The position numbers and the translations under genes are program-made. The notes under the pieces are model-generated. The model saw only the letters and a program-made list of their open reading frames with translations. It made no database searches and was not told the origin of the DNA. Shown piece by piece: positions 38,818-48,500 of a stretch of DNA of 64,000 nucleotides. This DNA is from Pseudomonadales bacterium (GTDB taxonomy: Bacteria > Pseudomonadota > Gammaproteobacteria > Pseudomonadales > Azotimanducaceae): the NCBI GenBank assembly GCA_023300545.1, contig JALZVT010000098.1, positions 1 through 64,000 on the forward strand, given 5' to 3'. How positions within the stretch are numbered: the first letter of the stretch is position 1; every line of letters begins with the position of its first letter.

Positions 38818-39300
38818 ATGCGCATGCCAACATTTAGATCCTCTGCTAGCTGCAAGACCAGCACGGCGATCTCTCATACAGATCTCAAATCGAAGCGTGG
38901 CGGTTTCACGCTGATCGAATTGCTGATCGCAATGGCCATTCTTGCGGTGTTGTCAGCGGTGGCGGTGCCGATTTATACGTCTTACAGCCAATCCACCTAT
39001 CGCGGCGAGGCCATGTCTGATTTGCTGTTGTGCGCGCAAGGACTTGAGCGCTTTGCCAGTGAGAATTTTACCTATGTCGGTGGCGATGACGGGTCTGGCG
39101 GTGTGGGCGCTAACGTTTGCAATCCACTCTCAACCGATCGCTACGACCTCTCAGTGGTGACTGCTCGAGATTCTTTCACGCTGACGGCAACACCTAGAGT
39201 TGGTGTTATGGATGGTGATGGCGAGCTGGAGTTTGGCTCGAACGGCCAGCGCCGCTGGAACAGGGACGGCACCACCTGGCAGGATCACTGGAGAAGTTAA
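38818..39300 (+). CDS. pilE: Type IV pilin-like protein (PilE family)
   Basis: A 160-residue prepilin. The PilD cleavage site GG/FTLIELLIAMAILAVL has Glu at +5, and a globular domain with two Cys (LLLCAQG and NVCNPL) follows. The leader is about 29 residues, much longer than the usual 5-15. Position between fkpB and the pilVWXY1 genes and the sequence style suggest the minor pilin PilE. It could be a pseudopilin of another class. There is no obvious Shine-Dalgarno, so the start is uncertain (TTG 38803, ATG 38818 or 38824). Confidence 0.82.
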   Translation: MRMPTFRSSASCKTSTAISHTDLKSKRGGFTLIELLIAMAILAVLSAVAVPIYTSYSQSTYRGEAMSDLLLCAQGLERFASENFTYVGGDDGSGGVGANVCNPLSTDRYDLSVVTARDSFTLTATPRVGVMDGDGELEFGSNGQRRWNRDGTTWQDHWRS

Positions 39301-39552
39301 TTCGGGCCTGAAATGGGTCGAGTATTGCCAACAAAATTGCTCTATTAGTCCGGTTTGCGTTCTGCGAGCCGGTTCGAAATGTAACCTCAAAATTTACATC
39401 TTTCGCGACTCTGCGACGGATGTTATGCCACAACAGACCCGTCGCACCCCGTGGTGACCATCTGTCCGGTGGTTCTTTACCGCTGGTCGGCTAGCGCGAT
39501 CAATAGGCTGCGCCTTTCTCTAGACTTTCACTCGTCAAAAACTCGATTTCAG

Positions 39553-39564
39553 GTCACATGTGAC
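39553..39564. promoter_or_regulatory. 12-bp palindrome at the fimU start
   Basis: GTCACATGTGAC is fully self-complementary and covers the proposed GTG start (39560). It might be an operator or hide the initiation region in an mRNA hairpin. The rest of the 259-bp gap 39301-39559 shows no gene and no clear promoter or sigma-54 site. Confidence 0.35.
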
Positions 39565-40183
39565 TATGCAAACACAAGCTCAGCAGGCATCAGGGGACCG
39601 ATGCTTCACAGGGCGGAGACAGGATCACTCTCAAACCACTCTCGATTCCGGGCAGCTCACTGGTGATATCAGTCGGGCGGCTCGCAAGAGAGCAGGCGGC
39701 TTTACCATTATTGAGCTTGTTGTCTCCATGGCTATCGCAGCCGTTCTCATTGGCGTGGGTTTGCCCGCATTTAATGGCTTCATTGTGCAGCAGCGACTCA
39801 CGGCAGATGCCAACTCGTTTGCCGGCGCCATAGCTTACGCGCGCAGTGAATCTACGCGGCGGGGTTCTACGGTGAGCTTGCAAGCCATGGGGAATGACGG
39901 CGACAACGAATGGGGCAACGGCTTCTGCATCGTGGTTGGAACACCAGGCGACTGTGATGCACCGCTGCGAATCTATGATCCAGCGACGCTTGCGACCGTG
40001 AACGGGCAGGGCAATCTGGACGGCATCAGCACTCTCAGCTTTAACGGTCGGGGCCTGTTTACCCTCGGTATTAATGGCCAGCTCGATTTGTGCAGCAACG
40101 ACACTCTCGAAGATCCAGGCCGACAACTTGATATTAGCGTGATTGGCCGATTAAACATCGGCAGTCTCGATTGTCCGGATTAG
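39560..40183 (+). CDS. fimU: Minor pilin, FimT/GspH family (FimU position)
   Basis: A 207-residue prepilin. GG/FTIIELVVSMAIAAVLIGVG gives the cleavage site and Glu at +5, followed by QQRLTADANSFAGAIAYARS, the typical GspH/FimT helix, and a beta-rich domain with paired Cys near the C-terminus. The leader is about 47 residues, exceptionally long. Start is GTG 39560 (AGG six bases upstream) or ATG 39566. Gene order upstream of pilV matches FimU of Pseudomonas, which primes pilus assembly with PilVWX. Confidence 0.82.
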   Translation: MTMQTQAQQASGDRCFTGRRQDHSQTTLDSGQLTGDISRAARKRAGGFTIIELVVSMAIAAVLIGVGLPAFNGFIVQQRLTADANSFAGAIAYARSESTRRGSTVSLQAMGNDGDNEWGNGFCIVVGTPGDCDAPLRIYDPATLATVNGQGNLDGISTLSFNGRGLFTLGINGQLDLCSNDTLEDPGRQLDISVIGRLNIGSLDCPD

Positions 40184-40196
40184 GGGCGTTATACCA

Positions 40197-40739
40197 ATGA
40201 AAAATAGACAACTTAAATCCCAACATCTACTGCGCGGATTCTCGATGATCGAGTTACTCGTAGCGGTATTGGTTATGGGTATTGGTGTGCTAGGCATCAC
40301 GGGCTTGCAAATGGTCAGTCTGCAGAACAACCGAGGTGCGCTGTTGCGCAGTGAGGCGGTGATGCTCGCTTACGACATGATGGACCGCATACGTGCCAAC
40401 CCAACGGGCCTTGTCCCCGGGCTGCTCTACTCAGGCGTTGGCATCGGCAGCGGGCCTCCGGCGGCAAATGATTGCAACGCGAACAATTGCAGTTCGGCAC
40501 AGATGATCTCCTTTGATCAGGCGGTGTGGAAATGCGCACTGGGCAGTTACATCGAAGATGGTGCTTGTATCGCCTTCCAAGGCAGCGGCGTGTTGCCAGA
40601 TCCTGGTGATCAACCCGGTCTGCCCAACGGTGATGGCAGTATTTCGGTGAATGGCGGCACCGGCATTGTCACCATTACCGTGCAATGGGATGACCCCAAT
40701 TTTGGTCAGCGTTCTATTGCCATCGACAGCCAGACTTAG
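40197..40739 (+). CDS. pilV: Minor pilin PilV
   Basis: A 180-residue prepilin with a 14-residue leader, cleavage at RG/FSMIELLVAVLVMGIGVLGI and the PilV-type block LQNNRGALLRSEAVMLAYDM followed by MDRIRAN. This spacing is distinctive of PilV. It is 13 bases after fimU and 42 bases before pilW, so part of the same operon. It forms part of the minor-pilin tip complex. Confidence 0.9.
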   Translation: MKNRQLKSQHLLRGFSMIELLVAVLVMGIGVLGITGLQMVSLQNNRGALLRSEAVMLAYDMMDRIRANPTGLVPGLLYSGVGIGSGPPAANDCNANNCSSAQMISFDQAVWKCALGSYIEDGACIAFQGSGVLPDPGDQPGLPNGDGSISVNGGTGIVTITVQWDDPNFGQRSIAIDSQT

Positions 40740-40781
40740 TTAAAAGCAATAACGATTAAACGAATTTACTAAACAATTGAC

Positions 40782-41951
40782 ATGAAGTTACTTATGCAAC
40801 TCAGTTCCCGGACACACAGCTCTCAGCCTCGGATTTCAGAGCATCATTCTGCGCCTTCACGTCGTCCATTACTTCGTCGGCGCGCTAAGGGTTTCTCACT
40901 GATTGAGCTCATGCTCGCATTGACCCTCGGATTGGTGGTGACCGCGGGCATCGTGCAGCTGTTTGTAGGTAATAACCGAACCAATCAGTTGATTACAGGG
41001 CAATCACGGTTGCAGGAAAGTGCACGATACGCGCTCGACTTTATTTCACGCTCAACGCGTAGCGGTGGTTTCTATGGCTGCGATCCTGAATCTGACAAGC
41101 TGTACAACTCGTTAAATGCCGATTGGCCTCAGCTGTTTGAGCTGAATCTGCAAATTCCTGTCCAGGGCTTTGACGGGACCAACGACGGTAATACCCTCGG
41201 CGACTGGACGCCGTCCCTCACCACCTTACCGCGCAATTCTGGCGGCAGTTCGGTGAACACGATTGTTCCGGGTAACGGCATCGATATCTCAACGCTAGTG
41301 CCTTTGAGTGACATTCTGGTGGTGCGCTATCAGGTCGCTCCGGGTCATCGCATTTCGGAGCAGATTGACGCTAACGAAGACCCGGTTATCGAAAACAATG
41401 GTTCTGTTGATTTTGAAGCCGGCGACTACGCCGTCATCAGTAACTGTGAGCAGGCAGCGGTATTCAACATCACGGCGGTCGGTGGGGGTGGCAACATCAC
41501 GCTGACCCGTGGCGTTGGTGTTGGTGTGTTCGCTAACTCGGCTAGCAAATCCCTCTCTGAACAGGGCGTGAGCTATGGCGATGACTCTGCCAGCAACAAC
41601 CAAGGCAGCGTGGTATCAGAAATTCTTACCGACATCTACTTTGTCGCCGAAAGTACCAACCTCAACAATCGCGGTGACAACATTACGGCTTTGTGGCGCA
41701 AGAGCGGTACCGACGCGCCGGTAGAGATGGTCGAAGGAATCTCCGACTTACAGGTGCTGTTTGGCATTGATTCCACCCCCAATGACTCCGAGTTTGGTGC
41801 CAACCGCTACGTACCCTTTGCGGGTGTGGGAAGCAACACGGTTCGTAGCGTGCGTGTTTCGATTGAGGCCAATACCGTTGATGTGGTCTCTGAGTCAGCA
41901 GAGCCCATCACGCGCACCTTTACCCAAACTATCAGCTTGCGTAATAGCTAG
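40782..41951 (+). CDS. pilW: Minor pilin PilW
   Basis: A 389-residue prepilin, the largest minor pilin as expected for PilW. Cleavage is at KG/FSLIELMLALTLGLVVTAGI, followed by GNNRTNQLITGQSRLQESARY and SRSTRSGGFYGCD, the PilW block. The C-terminal region ends in the usual RSVRVSIEAN-type strand. The leader is about 37 residues and Arg-rich, longer than usual. Downstream pilX begins after 11 bases. Confidence 0.9.
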   Translation: MKLLMQLSSRTHSSQPRISEHHSAPSRRPLLRRRAKGFSLIELMLALTLGLVVTAGIVQLFVGNNRTNQLITGQSRLQESARYALDFISRSTRSGGFYGCDPESDKLYNSLNADWPQLFELNLQIPVQGFDGTNDGNTLGDWTPSLTTLPRNSGGSSVNTIVPGNGIDISTLVPLSDILVVRYQVAPGHRISEQIDANEDPVIENNGSVDFEAGDYAVISNCEQAAVFNITAVGGGGNITLTRGVGVGVFANSASKSLSEQGVSYGDDSASNNQGSVVSEILTDIYFVAESTNLNNRGDNITALWRKSGTDAPVEMVEGISDLQVLFGIDSTPNDSEFGANRYVPFAGVGSNTVRSVRVSIEANTVDVVSESAEPITRTFTQTISLRNS

Positions 41952-41962
41952 GGAGATTACAG

Positions 41963-42556
41963 ATGGCAATCGTTCGACCTTCAAATTTCGCATCAGCATT
42001 GCACGCAGGAGCGCGCCTCCAGGCGCTTAGCACTGCACAAAAGGGCATTGCTCTGTTTATTAGCCTGGTGCTGTTACTGGTGCTAACCATCATCGGCGTG
42101 TCGTCCGTCCAAACGACCAGTCTGGAAGAGCGCATGGCACGCAACGCACACGATAGCGTGCTCGCGTTTCAGGCCGCAGAAATGGCGCTTCGGCAGGCGG
42201 AGGAGTGGCTCATTGCTAACCCTCCGGAGACCACAGATTTTTCTAACAATGGTACCGGTGGTTTATGGACGGCTGCTCCTTTTGGCGTAACGCCGCGCTG
42301 GGAAACCGGTGGTGTATGGGGAGCGGCAACAACTGTTGAAGTCCCTGTGACGGTTGCCAACGTCGACTCACAGCCGCGCTACATGGTTGAGTTTCTTGCC
42401 ACCATTGACCAGACCGCAGACCGTTACGAAGTAGGTCGGGGTTACCCGATTTTGAATGAAACGATCAACATTTTTCGTGTTACCGCCCGTGGAGTGGGTG
42501 GTAGTGACACAGCTCAAGTGCTCTTACAGAGCAGCTTTGGGCTGATAGAGAATTGA
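41963..42556 (+). CDS. pilX: Minor pilin PilX
   Basis: A 197-residue PilX-type protein. The N-terminal helix follows KG/IALFISLVLLLVLTIIG without Glu at +5, and then the PilX block SVQTTSLEERMARNAHDSV, ALRQAE. The lack of Glu5 is like GspK-type initiators that cap the pilus. A good AGGGAG precedes the ATG. Its leader is about 28 residues. The pilY1 start follows after 35 bases. Confidence 0.9.
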   Translation: MAIVRPSNFASALHAGARLQALSTAQKGIALFISLVLLLVLTIIGVSSVQTTSLEERMARNAHDSVLAFQAAEMALRQAEEWLIANPPETTDFSNNGTGGLWTAAPFGVTPRWETGGVWGAATTVEVPVTVANVDSQPRYMVEFLATIDQTADRYEVGRGYPILNETINIFRVTARGVGGSDTAQVLLQSSFGLIEN

Positions 42557-42591
42557 TTCTCTGTGTTGCTAACCCCCAGGAGTATTCACTA

Positions 42592-45500
42592 ATGAACAGT
42601 CTTTTAAAACGCAGGGCCTTCTGCATCGTGGCGATGCTGATTGTAGCGCTTAGTACGCCAGTTAGCGCGACGGTACCGGTTTACAATGGCGCCATTCCGT
42701 CTATCGAATTCCCGGAAGACACGGGGGTTAATTTTAACGTGAGCCCCGCGTTCTCAGGTCCTTCTCTTATCCGTTACCGTTTCTCTGCCGTTAGTGGGCC
42801 CATAACCGTTAGTCAAAACGGAGGCCCTTTTGGTCCGTTCACCGTGTTCGGTGTTACGGACGGTTTTGGCCCCTTTTCGTTTGTTATCAGGGCAGAAGAC
42901 TTTTTTAACGGAGGTGACTTTATTGACGTTACCGTTACCGGTGAAGTTCAGGCGGTACTTGACGCCCCGCAGCTGGATGCCTCACTGATTGATGCCTCCA
43001 TCATTGAAGACTCGGGCTTTCTACCTGATGTGGATCTAAATAATCATTTCTCAGATGTTGATGGCGACGTTCTGGCTTTTACGATTGACTCTCAGAGCAA
43101 TTCCGGGTTAGTGAACGCGAGTATTGTGGGTGATCTGTTACGGATTACTACGCTGCCAAACGAAACCGGCAATAACACGATTGGCATCTGTGCTGACGAC
43201 GGTACCGGTACCGAACCAGCTTGTGATGATCTGGTGATCACTGTTATTGAAGTAAACGATCCGCCAATCTTGATCGGTTCGCTTGGCAGCATTACGGTCG
43301 AAGAAGACGCTCCCGGGCTTGTTACTGTTGATCTGGCAGCGGTGTTCTCAGATGCTGATGACACGCTTAACTACACACTTCTGCCAACGCCAACCGGCAT
43401 TGTTGATGCGGTTACCTCAGGTGATGAACTGCAGTTGACGCTTGTTCCCAATGCGAGCGGCACGGTGACAATTCTGGTAACGGCAGCTGACAGCAGTTTT
43501 GCTGAAATTTCTGACACGCTGACGGTTAACGTGACTCCGGTCGCGGATGCACCCCAGGTTGATGTTGAGCTGGGTAGCCGTGTGGTGGCAGAGGATCAAC
43601 AGGCGATCCCCAGTGTTGAATTGAACGACCACTTCTCTGATGTTGATGGCGATGTACTTACCTACACTCTGACCGCAACGCCGCCTGGCGTTATTAACGC
43701 CACTATTGGTGGATCGACTCTTTCTTTTTCAACCATTGCCGACGTGGTTGGTACTACATCGATTGAGGTGATTGCGAGCGACGGTACAGGTAGCGTAAGT
43801 TCTATTCTGTCCCTCGAGGTTCAGGAGGCTAACGACCCTCCGGTAAAGGTAGGCTCAGTTGGCACCATTACCATCGATGAAGACCAGACTTCTGTGTTGC
43901 CCACTTTCGATCTCAGTACTATCTATACAGACGTGGACGGACCGTCTCTGGTCTTCACAGTAGTGTCTGTATCGCCCAGTGGCGTTGTTAATGCCAGCAT
44001 TACGGGCACGTCCATTCTTAGTTTTAGCAATATTCAGGATCAGTTCGGTCTTGCCACAGTTAACATTGCGGTGAGTGACGGCTTTTCGAGCGGACCCGCA
44101 GAGACAGTGAATGTTGTGGTCAATCCGACCAATGACGCACCGGTCGCTCTTGGCCCAGTGGCTCCTGTCTTTTTGGTAGAAGACTCCGGGACGACCACCG
44201 CCATTTCGCTTGAGCCTGCGTTCGAAGATGTTGATGGCGATACCCTCTCATACTCAATCGTCTCGGTTAGCCCAGCTAATATTATTTCAGCGGGCATCAC
44301 CGGTTCCAGCCTGCAACTGACGACTCAGCAAGACCAGTTTGGCGTCGCTACCATTGTTATTGAGGCAATAGACGGTGGCGTGATTTCAGCCTCAACGACA
44401 CTGACTGTCACTATTACGGCCCAGGAAGACGCACCCGTGGTTGTGTTGCCAATTCCTGACGAGACCATTCTGGAAGATGGCACCATCGCGTTTCGAGATC
44501 TCAATACTGTGTTTCTTGACCCTGACGGTGACGCACTGACGTATACCATTACGTCGATAGTACCAGCAGATATTGTGTCGGCTGACGTAAATTCTGGCGA
44601 GTTGCGTTTGCTGCCCATTGCGGATGCCAATGGCGTCGTCACTGTTACTGTTGTTGCACAAGATCCAGTGGGTAACGCGGCATCAGATACCTTTGTAATA
44701 TCCATTACACCCGTCAATGATGCCCCAATAGTTATCGAACCCGCCCCAGTGACTCTCGAGGAGGACACCGGGGGTACGCAAACTGCAGACGCAACAGACT
44801 GGTTTGAGGATGTTGACCTGCCGGATGATACGCTGGGCTTTACCATTGTAAGCATTACGGGTGACCCCGTGTTTGCCGCAGGTAGTGTTGCTATCACGGG
44901 TGCCGGGTTACTCAGCTATACCCTTGAACCGAACCAATCCGGTTTTTCTGACATTACCGTTGAGGTCACAGACACGGGTGGTGAGACTGCACAAACAACC
45001 TTCCGCGTCATTGTCAATCCGGTGAACGATCCGCCGTTTGAAATTGCACCTTTGCCGACCCAAATTGCACCGGAAGATTCTGGCGCTCCCACATTTTCGT
45101 TGTCGGGCGTATTTGGTGATGACGATATCGGTTTTACCGGTGACATACTCACCTTCACGGTGACTGGTGGTGCATCAAGCCCGTTGGGTGAGTTCTCGAT
45201 CAGTGGCGATAACCTGGTGTTGTCCCAGTTGGTGCATGAAAATGGAACGGCAATTGTCGAGGTCACAGCAACTGATAGCGCAGGTGCTACAGCAACCAGT
45301 CTGGTGACCGTCGAAATAACGCCGGTTAACGATGCCCCCTTTGCTAACTCATTACCTCCTGGACTTCTCCAGATTGATGAAGATGCGCCTTCTGCTGGTT
45401 ACCCCGTTGGTGGTCTCGAAGCGTACTTCGATGATGTCGATTTGCTGCGTGAGGGCGATTCTTTCAGCTTTAGCTTAGCCGGAGGGGCAAGCAGTCCGTT

Positions 45501-48500
45501 GTTTGATTCGATTTCGATCGCCGGTAATCAATTGATTTTGGAGCCAGCGAATAACGCGGTGGGTTTGCACAGTGTTCAGGTTGTAGCCACTGATGCGAGT
45601 GGGCTCAGCTCGCCACCAGTCAATGTTCCTCTTGAAGTTTTGCTGGTGATAGCCATCGCCGTCGATGACGTCTTTACCATTGAAGAGGGCGAGACCGACC
45701 CCGACTTGCAGCTGATCGATGTGCTCGCGAATGACACCCTCGGTGACAATCCCACCTTGATTACCGTTGCCGGTATCGATCTTGATCTCGGTGCCAGCGG
45801 TAATTTTGAAGGTGCTTCAGAATCGACTCCCACCTCAATTCGCAACAGCTTTGGTATCGACATTGTCGAGCCAAACGGAGTTATTTCGATCGAAGCGGGC
45901 GGCACAATATTGCGCTATACCCCGAAGGACAACTATAACGGTAGCGACTTTTTCACCTACACCATTCGAGACGGCGATGGTGATGTCTCAACGGGTCGGG
46001 TGAATGTCACGATTACTTCGGATAACGATGCGCCGGAGAGTTCGGTCGTGCCCGTGTTCAATATGGTGCAAGCTGGCACCTTAGAGGTTCTCGCTGAAGG
46101 CGGTTTGCTTGATTCGGCCTTTGATCCGGAAAATGATCAATTAGAGGTGATTTATCTGACCACACCGGATGCGCTCTCAACGGCGTCCTTTACCCCCAAT
46201 GCGGATGGTTCGTTTCAATTCACACCGATCCCTGGATTTAATGGCGACCTTAGCTTTACCATCAAGTATCGCGAAAGTGCGACGGCTCTAAACCTTGAAT
46301 CGCCGGAAGTCACGGTGACGATTCGAGTCTCTCCAATACCGCCGCCGCCCGGCGCACCACCAGCAGACGAAGTCGAATTTGATCTGAATCTGTCTAATGT
46401 GCCGCTCGAAGATGCGATCTCTACCGAGGCCAACGTCCTGATTGTGATGGACGATTCTGGTTCGATGGATTGGGACATGATGACAACCCAGAGCGGCGGA
46501 GTGATTCTGCTACAGAACTCCGATGGCGTTCGTACGGTTCGCTACCGCAGTCAACGCTATTACTACATCTACGATCTGCCGACGCATATATTCAACGGTT
46601 TAGTTGCGCCGGTACAGGCCTCCATTGACGCTCTTGCTGGCCCTGGTGGAGACTTTTTTGGCGAGGAACATGGTGTTTGGCGGTTGCGCAACGCGCAGTT
46701 CAGTACCACTTACTACGACCCGACAATCGAGTACCTGCCTTGGCGTGGTCTGGACAGAAACAATGTTGATTTTGCGAATGTTAATCCGGCCGCAGCGCCA
46801 TTGGATCCTTTCGATAACACCAATCAAACGATTGACCTGACAGCGACACACAGTTGGAACTCGTTCAACGTGCCATTGTTTCGCAATAATGGTAACGGTC
46901 GCAGAACGGTAGCCAATAACAATATCTATCTGCCGTATTACTGGACCACAACTGCGACAGGCCGCCCCCTTGCGACGTCACAGAAGACCAAGATCACGAT
47001 TCGGGATCCAGGTACTTACCCGGGTGGTATTGCACGACTCGATTGCGCCCAGTCAGATGGTAATCCGCTGGATTGCTCGCTGACAGAAGAGCTACAGAAC
47101 TTTGCCAACTGGTTTAGCTACTATCGAACCCGTGAGTACTCGGCGAAGGCGGCGTTAGGGCGAGCGGTTGCTGATACCTCGAATTTACGTATGGGCTATG
47201 CTGTGCTCAATGATTCGAACGATCGGCTCGCGATCAGGTCGCTTAATTCTTCTTTTCGCAATGGCCACAAGTCGGATCTGTTGACCCAGATATACACCAC
47301 AACTTCTGGTGGCGGCACTCCGTTGCGCCGAGCCTTAGCTCGTGCAGGACGACACTTTGAATGTCTTTCTGGCGACTCCTTTGGTAGTACGAGCAGCAGC
47401 GTGCCCGGTTCGCCAGCTTGTCCGGTGTTGCCATTACCCGAGGGGCAGTGCCAAAACAACTTTACATTGCTGTTTTCTGATGGGGGCTGGAATGGCAGCA
47501 CCTCTGATATTGATGTGAGTGCACGCCAGAATACAGACTCCACGGCATCAGGGTCCGGGGCGCAAAATACCATTTTCGACGGTGGTGTGTTTGCCGATAA
47601 CGTCACGGGTACGCTCGCTGATGTGGCGATGCACTTCTACGAACGCGACTTGCACCCCAGCCTTACTGACGGTGTTCCAACTAATGCACGCGACGTTTCC
47701 CTGGCTCCTGCAGGGTCTTTCTTGAGTGACGATGAGTTGATGCATCAGCACATGAAGACCTACACCGTTGGTTTTGGTGTATTTGGTAACTTTGATATCG
47801 CAGACCTGCCTAATACGGGCGTCAATCCGGATACCGGTGAGCCGGTGATTAATTTCACCCAAGCATTTAACTGGGGTAACCCGTTTAGCAGCACTGCGGC
47901 TAAGATCGACGACATGTTGCATGCCGCTTTGAATGGCCGTGGTCAGTTCTTACAAGCCACTAACCCAGTGTTGCTTGCGCAGGCATTTCAGCAGGCTTTC
48001 GACGAGTTCTCTGGCGGTTCTGTATCAGTGAGTGCGGTGGCGTTCGGTTCCACACGGCTGCGTGAAGGTACTGTTGAATACCGTGGGTTCTTCAATCTGA
48101 AGTTTAATTCGGGTGACCTCGAGGCTATTGAGTTGTTGGACCCCGCGACGGGTCAAACACCATTGAACCCGCTGGTTTGGTCTGCAGCGACGCAAATCGA
48201 TGGCATCGACCCGAATACGCGGAACATCTTTACCTTTGATCGCACCATACAGAGCGGTATTCCGTTTCGTCATGGTGCACTCAACGCGGATCAGCAGACG
48301 ATGTTGTCAGCTCTCGAAGTCAATTATCTGCGTGGAGACCAGTCGTTTGAAGAGCCGACCGGACCCTTCCGCTCACGAGAAACTATACTTGGCGATATCG
48401 TGAACTCGGGTCCCAGAGCCGTTGGACGTCCCCAGGGCATTCGGCGCGACCGAGCGCCTTTTCCACTGGATCAACTGTATTCAGATTTCCGCGCGAGCTA

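Noticed and set aside
38700-40781. Sigma-54 (-24/-12) promoter for the pilin cluster, expected because of pilSR nearby
   Set aside because: I scanned the gaps upstream of the pilE-, fimU- and pilW-like genes for GG-N10-GC in a TGGCAC/TTGC context and found no convincing match. PilR usually acts on pilA, which is not in the window.
48331-48339. RGD in PilY1 as an integrin-binding site
   Set aside because: It lies in a block (NYLRGD...FRSR...LGDIVNSGP) that I recognise as generally conserved in PilY1, so it is probably structural.
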